A stretch of DNA of 64,000 nt, from positions 138,110 through 202,109 of the forward strand of contig JADJYK010000007.1 of assembly GCA_016719815.1 (NCBI GenBank), in the 5' to 3' direction. Source of the stretch: Chitinophagaceae bacterium. GTDB lineage: Bacteria; Bacteroidota; Bacteroidia; Chitinophagales; Chitinophagaceae. The position numbers were made by a program, and so were the translations under genes. This document shows positions 1-11,577 of the stretch, piece by piece. Position 1 is the stretch's first letter, and each line of letters begins with the position of its first letter. The notes beneath the pieces were generated by a model. The model saw nothing but the letters and a program-made list of their open reading frames with translations, made no database searches and was not told the origin of the DNA.

Positions 1-756
1 ATTTCAGGCGCCACATCCGGTTTTGGAAAAGCATGTGCTTATAAATTTGCTGCCGCGGGCCATAAACTCATCATTAATGGAAGAAGGCAAGAAAGGCTAT
101 TTGAAATTGCAAAGGAAATTGAAAAAAAATATAACACTGCTGTAATGCCGCTTACTTTTGATGTTAGAGACGAGAATGCTGTTTTTGAAAAAATTAATAA
201 TGTACCCCAAGAATGGAAAAATATCGATGTACTGGTGAATAATGCCGGACTGGCCCTGGGCCGTGATTATTTTGAAGAAGCAAGCCTGGAAGACTGGAAT
301 ATTATGATCGATACCAACATCAAGGGCTTCCTGTATGTGGCAAAAGCTGTTTCACAAATAATGGCAGCAAAAAATAATAATGCAGGTTGCAAAGGACATA
401 TAATAAACCTTGGTTCCGTTGCCGGTAAAGATGTGTATGACCGTGGAAATGTCTATTGTGGCACCAAGTTCGCAGTAGATGCAATCAGTAAAGCAATGCG
501 GGTTGATTTATTACGTCATCAAATAAAAGTAACCGCCATTCATCCCGGTGCTGCCGAGACTGAGTTTTCCTTAGTCAGGTTTAAAGGGGACGAAGCCACC
601 GCCAAATCAGTCTACGACGGCCTTAATCCTTTAACCGCAGAAGATGTAGCGGATACAATTTTTTACTGCGCCACCCTTCCAGAAAACGTTTGTATAAATG
701 ATCTAACAATTACCTGCCTCAGGCAGGCAAATGGCATTTATTTTAACAGAGAATAA
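1..756 (+). CDS. SDR-family NAD(P)-dependent oxidoreductase (5' end missing)
   Basis: Short-chain dehydrogenase/reductase of the YdfG/serine 3-dehydrogenase-like group, probably an NADP-linked cytosolic oxidoreductase acting on a small hydroxy acid or alcohol. The reading frame is open from base 1, so the true start lies upstream of the window; the first in-frame ATG at 145 is internal. Numbered from base 1, the Rossmann motif GATSGFG is at residues 3-9, NNAG at 80-83, the catalytic Ser at about 139, and the YCGTK active site has Tyr152 and Lys156. About 251 residues are visible, close to the usual 250. An 18-base near-palindrome (ACCTGCC...GGCAGGCA) lies in frame near the 3' end and encodes CLRQA; protein length is unaffected. 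The substrate cannot be told from sequence. Confidence 0.9.
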   Translation: MSGATSGFGKACAYKFAAAGHKLIINGRRQERLFEIAKEIEKKYNTAVMPLTFDVRDENAVFEKINNVPQEWKNIDVLVNNAGLALGRDYFEEASLEDWNIMIDTNIKGFLYVAKAVSQIMAAKNNNAGCKGHIINLGSVAGKDVYDRGNVYCGTKFAVDAISKAMRVDLLRHQIKVTAIHPGAAETEFSLVRFKGDEATAKSVYDGLNPLTAEDVADTIFYCATLPENVCINDLTITCLRQANGIYFNRE

Positions 757-969
757 AGATTGATTCGCATCAACTTTATTTTAACAGGTTAGAATTACTT
801 CCTACTTTACAGGCTATTCAAACCTTCTCCTTTCCATTTTGGCCTTATTCTTGCCGTAGAAGCCCTTCGAAAATATACTTGTTTCCAAAACTTTTGGATT
901 TAAAATTTCAATTCTGGAAAACCAGGGAGTATTTTTATGAAGTTGTTCCAATGCTATATAAAAACCGTT

Positions 970-1500
970 ATGAAAACACCGTACCTCTTAGTCTCCTTCA
1001 TGGCATTATTTGCCCTTTCTGCTTATTCACAGGAAACAATTCGTATGCAGTCATGCAGCAATGATTTCATTAGTCACCAGGTTGACAGTCTTAAAAACAG
1101 GTATGGGAGCGATGGCTATGTACTGCTAAAGGAAGCCTCTATCAACATGGAAAGTGAGTACGAAATGCCGGTAATTGTTCCCTTAAATGAAGGCAGCTGG
1201 TACCAGTTTGTTTTTATTGGCGACTATAGTTCACGGTTGTACGAGGTGAGGATGTATGACTGGAAAGAAAGAATGGTTGTTTTCCGTCAGAACAGGTGGG
1301 GTGATGTAGATGGAAACGTAATTTCCTATACCTATGTACCTAAGTTTTCCGAATTCCATATGATGAAGCCGGTTCAGATTAACAAACAGAAGAAGAAAAA
1401 CCTGTGTGGGTATGTTATGCTTTTTAGGAGAGCTGCCTCTCCAGAAGTTAACACCGGAATATCCGCTGCACCAGTCGCTAATGCTGTGGCAGTAAACTAA
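970..1500 (+). CDS. Small secreted protein of unknown function
   Basis: About 176 residues. I chose the ATG at 970 rather than the longer start at 937 because it gives a classic signal peptide: MKTPYLL, then a hydrophobic stretch ending in ALSAYSQ, with likely cleavage after Ala-Tyr-Ser. The mature part is mixed alpha/beta with many aromatic residues and a basic stretch (KQKKKN) near residue 145. No family is recognised. It is probably periplasmic or surface-exposed. It stands alone between the SDR gene and a noncoding gap, with no obvious operon partner. Confidence 0.6.
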   Translation: MKTPYLLVSFMALFALSAYSQETIRMQSCSNDFISHQVDSLKNRYGSDGYVLLKEASINMESEYEMPVIVPLNEGSWYQFVFIGDYSSRLYEVRMYDWKERMVVFRQNRWGDVDGNVISYTYVPKFSEFHMMKPVQINKQKKKNLCGYVMLFRRAASPEVNTGISAAPVANAVAVN

Positions 1501-1991
1501 AGCATCAGTCTACTACCTTACTTACCTATTCGGCTTCGGTCTTTGTGGTGAATTGCCTTTTCATTATTTGTTCACCGAATTACATTGACAACTCGTACAA
1601 GAGGCGAATGTTTTTTCTTTTTGCAATTTTTCGATGCACCTGTTTAATATTCCGGATTCTTAAAAGTATCCTGAGCGGAGCATTCCTTCATACTTCACCT
1701 GTCCATTCATGCAATGTTCAATTTAAAATTTGCAATTTCCAATTTAAGCAGTTATGATAAATGACACTGAATCCTTCAGAATCTCCATTTTTTTATGCTT
1801 ATATACGGCCGGCCATTCTTTCGCAATTAAATAATAAGAACCGCCTGCAGCAATACCTTAAAATTTCATTCCTGCTTTTTTACAACTCTTTATTAAACCC
1901 ATTGTAAATCGGGCGCAGCTATTACCGTAAGAATAATTTCAGATAAAAATAATTACTGTCACACAAATATGTCAACAGGTTTCCATGAATG
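1501..1991. other. Intergenic region without recognised features
   Basis: AT-rich 491-bp gap between the small secreted protein and the 3' end of sprA. A short open frame (1545-1757) is present but its composition and lack of a start context do not support a gene. There is a run of degenerate direct repeats of an AATTT core around 1720-1750. I saw no clear terminator hairpin for either neighbour. Confidence 0.5.
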
Positions 1992-4900
1992 CTATTGTTG
2001 TGCCAGTGAAATTCTCACCTGCACGCCACCCCTTGTATTTGTAATGGGGAAAGCATTGCTGATCTTTGGTATATTTCTGTTTTGTTCAAAGTAGAACTTC
2101 ATACTCACCCTGTTATTTATTACATAGTCTATAGAAGGCGCAATGCGGATCACTTTTTGACCGGCCGTTCCAAACGATGTCCCCTGGTCCAGCTTACTAT
2201 TGGCGGTGGCATCATCCCGCAGACTAAAGTCTATTCGGATAGTTACATCGTTATCCATTTTGCCTTTCATAAATGGTAATTTCTTAATAAGTGGTACACC
2301 TTTCCGGCGCCAGTTAAAGTTGAATGTAATTTCTTTAGAATGATTTTCTGCCAGCTGGTAATCAATCAGGCTAAGGCTTAACTGGCGGCTTTTTCTGTAT
2401 TCAAAACTTACTGACAGCTGATTGGTAAAGGTCATATCCACGGCAATAAGCGGATCAAATGCCTCTTGTATTGTCAGATTCGGTATCAGAAAATAAGGTA
2501 TAAAATTACCTGTAAGTGTATCCCTGAAATACGGATACCCTACTCTGAACGGATCGGTAAACAGCAGTGCAGTATTAAAACTATTCATACTGAAAGTGCT
2601 GTGATAGCCATGCCGAAGCGTAAAGTTTGTGAAGATCTTATCCATACCGCTAACCCTGGAGAGCCCGTTATACGTAACAGTCCAGTTTGGTTTAGGTATA
2701 ATTCCAGAAAATGGGTTAGCCCTTAAATTCGGGTTGCTATTCTTAATCAGGTTTACCGTAAACGGATCCCTTTTAGTATATGCGGCTATAAATGCCGGAA
2801 TAACGACATCTTGTGAGTATCTGCCATATCCTTTAAAATAACCGTCTGCATCCTGACCGCCACCCGTTGCTGTAGTATGATTGGGATTCAGTCCGGCCAG
2901 CCTTCTCGACAGAATAATCCTGTTAGCCTCAAATTGCTTAAATGTGGCAGAAATAACATTCGGATCAAACTTCTCAAATAATGTCTGGAAAGCAATATAG
3001 CTTACATTAAAGCTGCCTGCAGCATAAGGATTCAAACGGGTTAATCCTACATTATCAGTCCAGCTGGTGTCCTTGTACAGTTCAGAATAGTTCTTATCAA
3101 ACGATTTGTCAAGATTAATATCAATGTTAAAGTCACGGAATGGACTTACCTGTGCAGTCAGGTTCAGCCGCTGGTTATAACGCTGCTGTATCATTGCCGA
3201 AACAAGCGTATCATTTGAAAGAAGGCCTTTTGAGCCAAACCTGTTTATCCAGTTCGTATCAGGCTGGTAACCGAAAATGTATCCAAAACCAGGCTGGCTG
3301 CTCTTAAGATTCTGACCAAGCACCCTGGTGCTGTCCATATACCCTGGCAATGTGGTTCCCATATCCTCAGTGTACTGTATTCCCACCCTCTTCACTGCCG
3401 TTGCCAGCCGGAGGAAGGCTTTTGGCACTGCGGGAAATTTCCGGCAACGGTTTTAATTCTTTAGGCTGTTTTATTTTCTTAATTCTTTTCTTTTTAATCT
3501 TAATAATCTTTCCAGCCTTGTTTCGAATAGTATCATATCTAAACTTTCCTTCCGTTACCTGCAGACCGGGTATTTGCACAGATTGATTATTATTCTTTAG
3601 TTCTCCCTTTTTATCCTTCCCCTTATTTTTCCCCTTTCCTGCATCTGTTTGTTGCATGCCATCTTTTCCACTACCCTGGTTATTGCTACCGGCAGAATGA
3701 GAACTGGTGTTTACAGCTCTCAGGAACCTGGATTTATTATATAACTCTTCAAATTTGAGTTCTCCGTTTATTGTTCTGGTTTGTGTATTCGCTATGGAGT
3801 TACCCAGAGCCCTCGCTTCCGGCATTAACGAAGAAGCCAACCAGTTATATTTTGTGTTATAGCTTGCCCGTAAGCTTGTCCAGTCAAGCAAAGGGATCTT
3901 GTTTGTTGGCACATTATATGTTACAGTTGCCTCCTGCATGTACTTCGTATTACGGCCGCCTTTGAATAGGTTCTTTCTTACCGAATCCTTTTTAACCTTT
4001 GTATCAATGCGTCCAATAGGTTCATCAATACGGGCAAAATTGGTTGCGTTAAAATCAATATTTATTGATCTGGTCAGGTTCCACTGTAAGATGTAATACC
4101 TGTCAAATGTGAAGTACTTATTGTAGGTCTCCGGAATTTTATACGGGCCGCCGCCTACGTTTCGTGGACGTACAGCTCCAAACTGCCTGAAAACATCAGC
4201 TTTGAATGACAATTGCGATGGAGCCGGGTTCAGATTAATCTCCTTAATTAGCGCCAACCATGGCGAATTAGATTTTATCAATTTCCTGAAGGGTTCAAAC
4301 GGCCTTACCTGTGGTGCGTAAGTGTAACCCAGTGCTCCCCGGGTTCTCCGCATTTCCTCATTTTCTATTAATGGATTATGCGTTACAGTCTGAATGTATG
4401 AATAGTTGAAATCAAAGTTGCTTACACTCCAAATTTTTGGTTTTTTACCATCAGTTTTTAATTTTCTTACGTTAGTAAGATTAAGGGTTTTGATGGTTGT
4501 AACATCCTGTGAGTTATTCTTGATAGAGTCTCTTTCCTTACCACTTGCACTTTTTATTTTTTCCCTGAGTTTTATATCCAGGTCGTAAGGATCGTATTCA
4601 GGTGTGCTTGTGGTTCTGCTAATGCCCATGTACACCGGTATCTGAAGCCCCAGCTTCCTGGGTAATAGCTTGCCGGCTTCAATATTTGCTGTAGCATCAA
4701 ATGTGTACAAGTCCTCCCGGCTTCTCTCGTTAACTCTTTGCTCCAACGTACCAAAGCCCCTGCTTTTGGCAGTACCAGACAAGGTAAGTGTTCCCAGATC
4801 GGCCAGTTTAAAATCAACACGGCCAATGGCAGCCCAGCCGCCTTTTCATCAAGTCTTGAAAGGCGAAGCTCATTAAACCACACTTCTGTGCAGGCAAATT

Positions 4901-7900
4901 CAGGCACTTTTGCATTCTCCACTGCCAGCAACATACCTCTAACTTCGCCCAAATTGGGGTTACCCATAATAGCATATGTCCGGCCATCGGTATTTGTTTC
5001 AGAATAATATTGTGAAGGCGTCAATGCCTGGTTATTTCTTCTTGTTTTCAGCTTGGTCAGTTCTTCCAGTTCAAAATCAAGATAGTTCTCCCTTGGCCAT
5101 ATTCTTGCACTGTCAGTTGCTCCGAATTCAGTTACCTTCAGCGGTATTTTTACTTCGTAGTAATTGCCCGAAAAGTCGTTCCCCAAACGGATGACTGCTT
5201 TAAGATCTCCATCGTTAACTATTGCCTGGTTTATTACTGACTCCGCATGAATAAACATATTCAGTTTACCATATTGCCGCAAATCCATATTCAGGGTTTT
5301 GAATACACCTCTTGCATCATCTTGTGCAAGACCACACCTGCATACTAATAGACTGCTCATTCAGGAATAACGACACATTGTTGTTACTGAGTTGTTGTTG
5401 CCTTTCAATTCCGGGAGGAATACGATAAGGAATAGGCTGACGCTGATCGTTCTCTTCAATATTAACGGCAAGAATATTTACTGTCGTTGGATCGGGTGCA
5501 GGCAAGTTTGCAAACTGACCTGTAGTATCAATATTATTCCTGAATTTTCGCCACTGGTTACGCACCAGTTCGAGTTTACCAAAACGCATCACTACTGAAT
5601 CATCAAATCCGGTAACAAACATCCTGATGAAGCGTATTGATTTGAAATCCGGAATATTACCCACTTTTGTCTGGTATTCATTAATCGGTATTCTAAAAAG
5701 GTACCATGTTTCATTTCTTGAACTGCCATCAGCCAGCGTTACTGTTGCAATCCGTTTGTCAGTGATAAAGTTTGATCCCACCGGCATATTTGGCCTTACA
5801 TCAACCTGGTACTGAAAATATTCTTCAGCCTCGTTCATTGTGTTATCCCTGTTCAACTCTTCCGCATCCGGGTATTGTGTAAAAGCGTTTACAAATTGAG
5901 TATTTGCATCAGCTACCGGTGAGTTTCCATGCGGATTATTAATATTCTTGTATCGTTGCAAAATACCAGCTGGTGTACCCTGATCGTATAGCGGATCTCT
6001 GTACGGGATAAAATTATCATTTGCCGGATCTTTTTGAGCCTTTTGATAAACAGGAGAACCAGTACCATGCGTTGCCGACAGGTTAGAAAGGTAACCGGAA
6101 AATTTTCTGAGTTCCGCCGTATCCGTTAATCCATCGTATCCAACATCCTGAAACAACCTGTCTTCTGTATTACTGCTGAATGCATTGGTAAGTTGCATAG
6201 GAATAGCTGGTACCTGACCCCAAACAGTACCCTCATCCATTCGGGCATTATTGGTGGGTGTTTTCAGTCCATTCTCATATTCTCTTTTTCCATCTTTTAA
6301 AATATCTTCAGAAATATTTCCAAGGTTGAAAAGAGTTTACCGCCGTTTGGATTAGCAGTGTTCTTAATAAATGGATCCTGCAACCAGAACTCTATATACT
6401 CAATATTGGCCGATTCCATATCGGTTTGGTCAATATTACGCATCATACCGCCCCAGGCTTGTCTTGGGTTGATAAGCTGGCCATTCCCATTAACCCTGCT
6501 ATTTCTGTATTCAAAGTTATAAGGCCCCTTTTCCTTTGGATAGAAAGCAACGTCAAAGGTGGTAAGAAGCCCTTCGCCAAACTGAGTACTTCTTTTGGGA
6601 AATATTTCCTTTTGTAAAACCTGTCTTGCTTCTGGCCTTGATAGTTCTGTCAGGTTGTTTCTTAACGGATTATTACTATTACTTTTCTCCTGCAAAACAG
6701 GTTCAATATTATACCATGCCAGTTTTGCCCTGTTGTATCCGCTGGTCAAATCATTATTCAGGTTTGCTTCAGGGAATAAACCATTGCCTTGTGGCACAGA
6801 AGAAAGTGTCCAGCTGATAAGCGGAAAACGCAAGTCAATTCCAGCCCGGGTACCTTCAAAATCATCAATATAAACCTGTCCTGTACGATCGATATTTCCG
6901 TCAGAATTTGCCCCATTTATCTGCTTGGCATGCCCTGGTTGCAGTACAGCAGCTTCTGCATATGCTGTAACAGACGACATAGCCTTTGTAGAATAGAAGG
7001 GCAATTTATCAAGCCATTTACTTAATCTTGGAAGGTTGTTCCTGTAATCAACATCAAAACCGTACATGGTATTTCTTATTGGGTCCTCGCCATAAGACTG
7101 TTTGATGAAGAATGGTCTTTCACTTAGCCTTACGATTGTGCCACCCAAAGCCAATTTTTTATTTACCTGGTAATCGAGCCGAACACCCAGAAAACTTTTT
7201 CTGCTGGAATCCAAAGGCCTGATTGTTTTCGTAATTGATGCTTACCGGAATACCAGAGTTAATGACTGCCTGGTTGGTTACCCGCAACGTTCCTAAATCA
7301 TAATTTATTTCGTAGTCCACATTCTCCTGCAACACCTGCCCGTTGGCAGTAACTGTTACAGAACCACGGGGAATATTATATCCCAATTGATATTCACTGG
7401 TCCCACCACCCGGCGTTCCTGATGATTTTGATTTGCCTACAATCTTGAACCGGTTTAGGTTAGCATAAGTTTGGGCTATTGCTTTAATTGTATCATACAG
7501 CGGGTAATATAAATACTTATCACGCAGCGTTTGCGTTGAATAAACATAATCCAAATCGTGACCGAAAGGTTCCAGCACAGGGAAAATGATTCGGCTTTGC
7601 GATGAGATAACGGTATAACCTTCCACAAAGTCAAATACTCCATCTGATTGCGGATCATTTTGATTGTTAAGCCGGTCAAGATTAGTAAGAGAAATTAATG
7701 GTTGACCCTGGTATTGTGCCGTTACATCTGTAGGTGGCAGATAACGTTTTTCTCCCAAGCTGGGCTCCTCGTATGTAAGATCAAGACGAAAATCCTGTCT
7801 TTCTAATTGGCCATAACCAACAGAATAGACGTTTTTCATCATCAAATCCCATATAGGCAGATTCGTACGCTGAGAAGTGGCCTTTAACAATTTAAGAAAT

Positions 7901-9401
7901 AAAAGTTTCTGAGAATTACCCGTAGAGTCGGGCGGAACATCCTGCGAAAACTCACCTATCTGAAATACCCTGCCATTGTATGTATATTGATAAGATATGC
8001 CCAGCACTTCATCAGGCTGAAGGGGTTGATTAAGTGAAATAAATCCTATTTGCGGATTGAAATAATATTCTGAAGGCTGTAGTTTTCTCGCAAATGTTTT
8101 TTCAAAATCCTGAACAGGTAACAAGCCAAGTGCCGTTAACTGGCTTTGTGCAGTTGATGAGTTGCGATACGCAGGGTTCGAATTTAGAATTGAATACAGA
8201 CTATTAGCCGTATTTGCCGGCAAATCGCCAGGAGTGCCTGTTAAAACACTTGTATTATACGGACTATTTTCCCCCAAATCCATAAAACCCACCACATCCC
8301 TTATATCGGTAGTTGTACCATTCCTGTTTGTAACCCACACTTCAAGCCGCTGAACAATAACTCTTGAATTTATAACAGGCAATTTTTCCATTGACTTGTT
8401 ATAGTTCTTTCTGAAGTACTGCCCCATAAGAAAGTGCCTATTCTCATCGTACTCATCAGCTTTCAGAATAAAATTTTGTGCAGATGTTCCACCCTGCATA
8501 TTTTGAGTCTGCCGCTGAGACTGCTGATTGGCAAATACTGAGGTAATAAAAAGTTTTCCAAACTGGAGCTGTGTCTTTATTCCAAATAATGACTGGGCTC
8601 CTGGTATCAATGTACCTTTTGAGGCAAAACTTGTATTTCCAGCCTGAAACTGTTTGATGATATCATCATCTTTTCCCCTGAAATCAAGTTTAAGCTGGTT
8701 TTCAAAATTGAAATTAGCAAGTGTGTTATAGTTAATCGGGAGTTTCAACTTCTCTCCAATACTTGCATCCATCTGTAACTGGGAGTTCATGTTAAAGTCC
8801 AGTCCGCCATTTCGTCTTGCCCTTTCAGGCAATGTGGGGTTTTGAATATTCTGTCCCTGATAGCCAGCCAAAAATCAACATAACCTGTCGGCCGTATGTC
8901 AATTTTTACTTTCCCGTCCGGACCGGCACCCATGATACGGTTAAACCAGTCGTTCGAAACTTTGAACTTGGGCTTAAATTGCCTGCGGTTCATATTTAAA
9001 AGCATGCCGGCTCTTTTCTTAAAATAATCTTCCTCGTCCTTTTTTCCCTGTAAACGCAAAAACTCTTCCATCGTGAAAGAGGATGGAGTTCGGTAATAAG
9101 TATTACCAATTTTCTCAATAATGTAATACTGCTTTGTTTTAGGGTCGTACTCAACAGTTCTTTTAATAAAAGCGGTATCCCGGAAATCAAAACCGTTCCG
9201 GCTGGGATTGCTGTATGGGTCGCCATACCTGTCCCTTATCGGATTCTTTGATGTATCTGGGGCAAACTTGTAATTATGAGTAGCGAAGCCGGAAAAATAG
9301 CTGTTGGCCACGGCCTGAGACAGTGTCAAAAAAATGAACGCAACACACCCAAGTGGCTTGCTGATATGAATAGTTCTAAGGTTCAATGTTTCTCCAATCA
9401 A
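1992..9401 (-). CDS. sprA: SprA/Sov, T9SS outer-membrane translocon (six apparent frameshifts)
   Basis: Very large outer-membrane beta-barrel that forms the protein-conducting pore of the type IX secretion system, needed for export of CTD-bearing cargo and, in gliding species, motility. The span encodes about 2,465 residues, as expected for SprA. The N-terminal part (TTG start near 9401) has a signal-like hydrophobic segment. A family hallmark, NIQNPTLPERARRNGG, lies just after the first break. The gene falls into seven open segments that join smoothly at about 8872, 7198, 6330, 5335, 4845 and 3421. Most breaks need a one-base change in an A/T run (for example A5 to A6 at 8870-8874); the one at 5335 looks like a dinucleotide loss. 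Continuity of the family sequence across every junction argues for indel errors rather than gene decay. It lies 27 bp downstream of ruvA, a recurrent Bacteroidota arrangement. Confidence 0.93.
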
Positions 9402-9428
9402 TTAGTTTCCAGTAATTAGCAGCTTTAT

Positions 9429-10010
9429 CTATAAGGTACGAAGTGCTTGTTTAATCAGTTCTTCAACGGATAATGATGTATCTGCTGCCATTGTTTTCTC
9501 TAATGCCTGAACGGCAGCCTGCCTGTTGATGCCTAATGCCAGTAAAGCATTTAACGCATCCTGCTGCAATGTATTGTTTTTCAGCGATAAAATATTTGTT
9601 TCAAGCGGTTGTTTTGTCATTTTGTCTCTGAGTTCCAACACTAACCTTTCTGCCGTTTTTTTGCCAATACCTTTTATGCCCTCAAGTGTTCTGACATCGC
9701 CATTAACAATTGCCCTTGCCAACTCGTCAGGTCTCATGTATGACAGCATTACCCGGGCGGTAGATGCTCCTATTCCTGAGACATTAATCAGTTGCTGAAA
9801 CATTTCTTTTTCAGCAATATCAAAAAAACCAAACAGGATATGGGCATCCTCACGAATGAGAAGCACTGTGTGCAGTATTCCCTTTTCTAAGTTCTGAATT
9901 TTAGAATATGTGTTCAGGGTAATCTGCACTTCATACCCAATGCCATTAACATCAATTTGTACAGCAGCAGGGTTTTTTAGTACAAAAGTTCCTTTCAAAA
10001 ACGCAATCAT
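9429..10010 (-). CDS. ruvA: Holliday junction branch migration protein RuvA
   Basis: DNA-binding subunit of the RuvAB branch-migration motor in recombinational repair. The start is placed at the ATG at 10010 (MIAFLKGTF), which matches the family N-terminus; the frame is open further upstream (to 10067) but those codons are not family-like. At 193 residues it has the normal length. The N-terminal OB-fold is followed by two helix-hairpin-helix motifs (NVSGIGASTA and LEGIKGIGKKTAERL) and a C-terminal domain III that contacts RuvB (after about residue 145). It lies directly upstream of sprA on the same strand and is probably cotranscribed with it. Confidence 0.96.
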   Translation of the reverse strand: MIAFLKGTFVLKNPAAVQIDVNGIGYEVQITLNTYSKIQNLEKGILHTVLLIREDAHILFGFFDIAEKEMFQQLINVSGIGASTARVMLSYMRPDELARAIVNGDVRTLEGIKGIGKKTAERLVLELRDKMTKQPLETNILSLKNNTLQQDALNALLALGINRQAAVQALEKTMAADTSLSVEELIKQALRTL

Positions 10011-10119
10011 AGATGCGAAAATAAGGAAAGTAGCGACCTGCGTGGCTTGCAGGTTATAGAAAATCATGTTTCATTAATCTGCCTTAACTTTGGCCACTTT
10101 TTGTTAAATAATTCAGCAG

Positions 10120-11123
10120 ATGAGCAACAAGAAAATTACAGCAGCTATTACAGCAGTAAGCGGATATGTACCCGATGACATACTTTCCAACTTTGACCTG
10201 GAGAAAATGGTAGATACCAATGATGAATGGATACGAAGCCGTACCGGTATTTCTGAAAGAAGAATCTTAAAAGGAGAAGGCCTCGCAACATCTGATATGG
10301 TAGTCCCGGCTGTAAGGCAGTTGTGTGAAAAAAGAGGCATCAGCCCGGAGGAAATAGATTGCCTGGTAGTTGGCACCGTTACCCCTGATATGATTTTTCC
10401 ATCCACTTCAAATATTGCCTGCGACAAGTTAGGCGCAAAAAATGCATGGGGATTTGATATACTGGCCGCATGTTCCGGGTTTTTATTTTCACTTACAACC
10501 GGTGTGTCTTTAATTGAAAGCGGCCGCTACAAAAAGTAGTTGTATGCGGAGCCGATAAAATGAGTTCAATTATTGACTACCAGGACAGGGCAACCTGTAT
10601 CATTTTTGGTGATGGGGCCGGGGCCGTATTACTTGAACCAAATGAAGAAGGTTACGGTGTTCAGGACTCATTATTAAGAACTGATGGCAGTGGCGGGCAG
10701 TATCTGCATATGAAGGCTGGTGGTTCTAAGAAGCCTGCATCCGTTGAAACAGTAATGGCCCGAGAACATTATGCGTTCCAGGACGGGCAGCCAGTGTTCA
10801 AATTTGCGGTAAAAGGTATGGCTGACATAAGCGCTGAGTTGCTTGAAAGAAACAACATGACAGGTGATGACATTTCCTGGCTAGTTCCGCACCAGGCCAA
10901 CTTAAGAATTATTGATGCTACAGCCAACCGCATTGGATTGCCAAAAGAAAAAGTGATGATTAACATCCAAAAATTTGGCAATACAACTGCAGGCACTATT
11001 CCGCTCTGCCTGTGGGAGTGGGAAAACCAGTTAAAAAAAGGGGACAATATAGTGCTTGCAGCTTTTGGAGGCGGGTTTACCTGGGGTGCCACATTGGTAA
11101 AGTGGGCGTATGATTGCAAATAA
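10120..11123 (+). CDS. fabH: 3-oxoacyl-ACP synthase III (KAS III; one frameshift)
   Basis: Condenses acetyl-CoA (or a branched acyl-CoA) with malonyl-ACP to start fatty-acid synthesis. The catalytic triad is visible: Cys118 in ILAACSGF, His in PHQAN and Asn in FGNTTAG. Total length of about 335 residues is normal. The frame breaks at 10531-10535, where an A5 run should be A6; restoring one A gives RYKKVVVCGADK, the conserved KAS III sequence. A TAACTTTG promoter-like -7 box is at 10085-10092, 27 bp before the ATG. Because the enzyme is normally essential, the break is almost certainly an error in the sequence. fabD lies about 2 kb downstream on the other strand. Confidence 0.95.
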
Positions 11124-11236
11124 CAGTAGAACAGTTTACTGCAAGATTCAGCATTAAAGAAAGATTTTTTTCAAAATCTTTCGATACACGGAAATACAGT
11201 TATCAGTATCTTCACACTGCCACCAAAAATCCTTTA

Positions 11237-11464
11237 ATGATGAACCGCCGTACCAAAAAATTCTGGAGATTAGGAGCTAAGTTATTTCTGATTTATATCA
11301 TACTGGTTCCGGCAGTTTTTCTGATTTTTGACTATAAAACGGTCTCAGCAAAATTTAATGATGATGCCTGGTCTATTATTATTAAGATGTCTGGCATTGC
11401 GCTGAGTATTGCTCTAATCATTTCATTGTGGATGTCCCGTGACCCGGAAATGAAAGAATGGTAA
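11237..11464 (+). CDS. Small two-helix membrane protein, function unknown
   Basis: About 75 residues from the ATG at 11237 (a second ATG follows at 11240). The frame is open further upstream but that part overlaps fabH and has no protein character. After a basic start (MNRRTKKFWR) there are two predicted transmembrane segments, LFLIYIILVPAVFLIF and a C-terminal stretch rich in Ile/Ala/Leu ending in ISLWM, then a charged tail (DPEMKEW). No family is recognised. It is probably an inner-membrane protein. Confidence 0.55.
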   Translation: MMNRRTKKFWRLGAKLFLIYIILVPAVFLIFDYKTVSAKFNDDAWSIIIKMSGIALSIALIISLWMSRDPEMKEW

Positions 11465-11577
11465 GCTTCTATCCGTCATTAACTATAGACAGTTGCCCAA
11501 ATCAGATTTTACCTTAAAGATTATTGAACTACTTTTGGCTGATTGAATTTTAATAAATTTTATTTTAATACTCAGCA

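Noticed and set aside
715..732. Palindrome ACCTGCC...GGCAGGCA in the SDR gene as an inserted repeat
   Set aside because: It is in frame, and the protein aligns in length with its family across it, so there is no sign of an insertion.
1545..1757. 70-codon open frame in the gap before sprA
   Set aside because: No ribosome-binding context, no recognisable domain, a composition (Phe/Cys/Ile-rich) typical of random AT-rich sequence, and no support from neighbours.
10531..10535. Programmed frameshifting at the A-run in fabH
   Set aside because: The pattern is shared by about a dozen genes, involves short runs without slippery heptamers or downstream structure, and includes both gains and losses, so a general sequencing cause is more likely.
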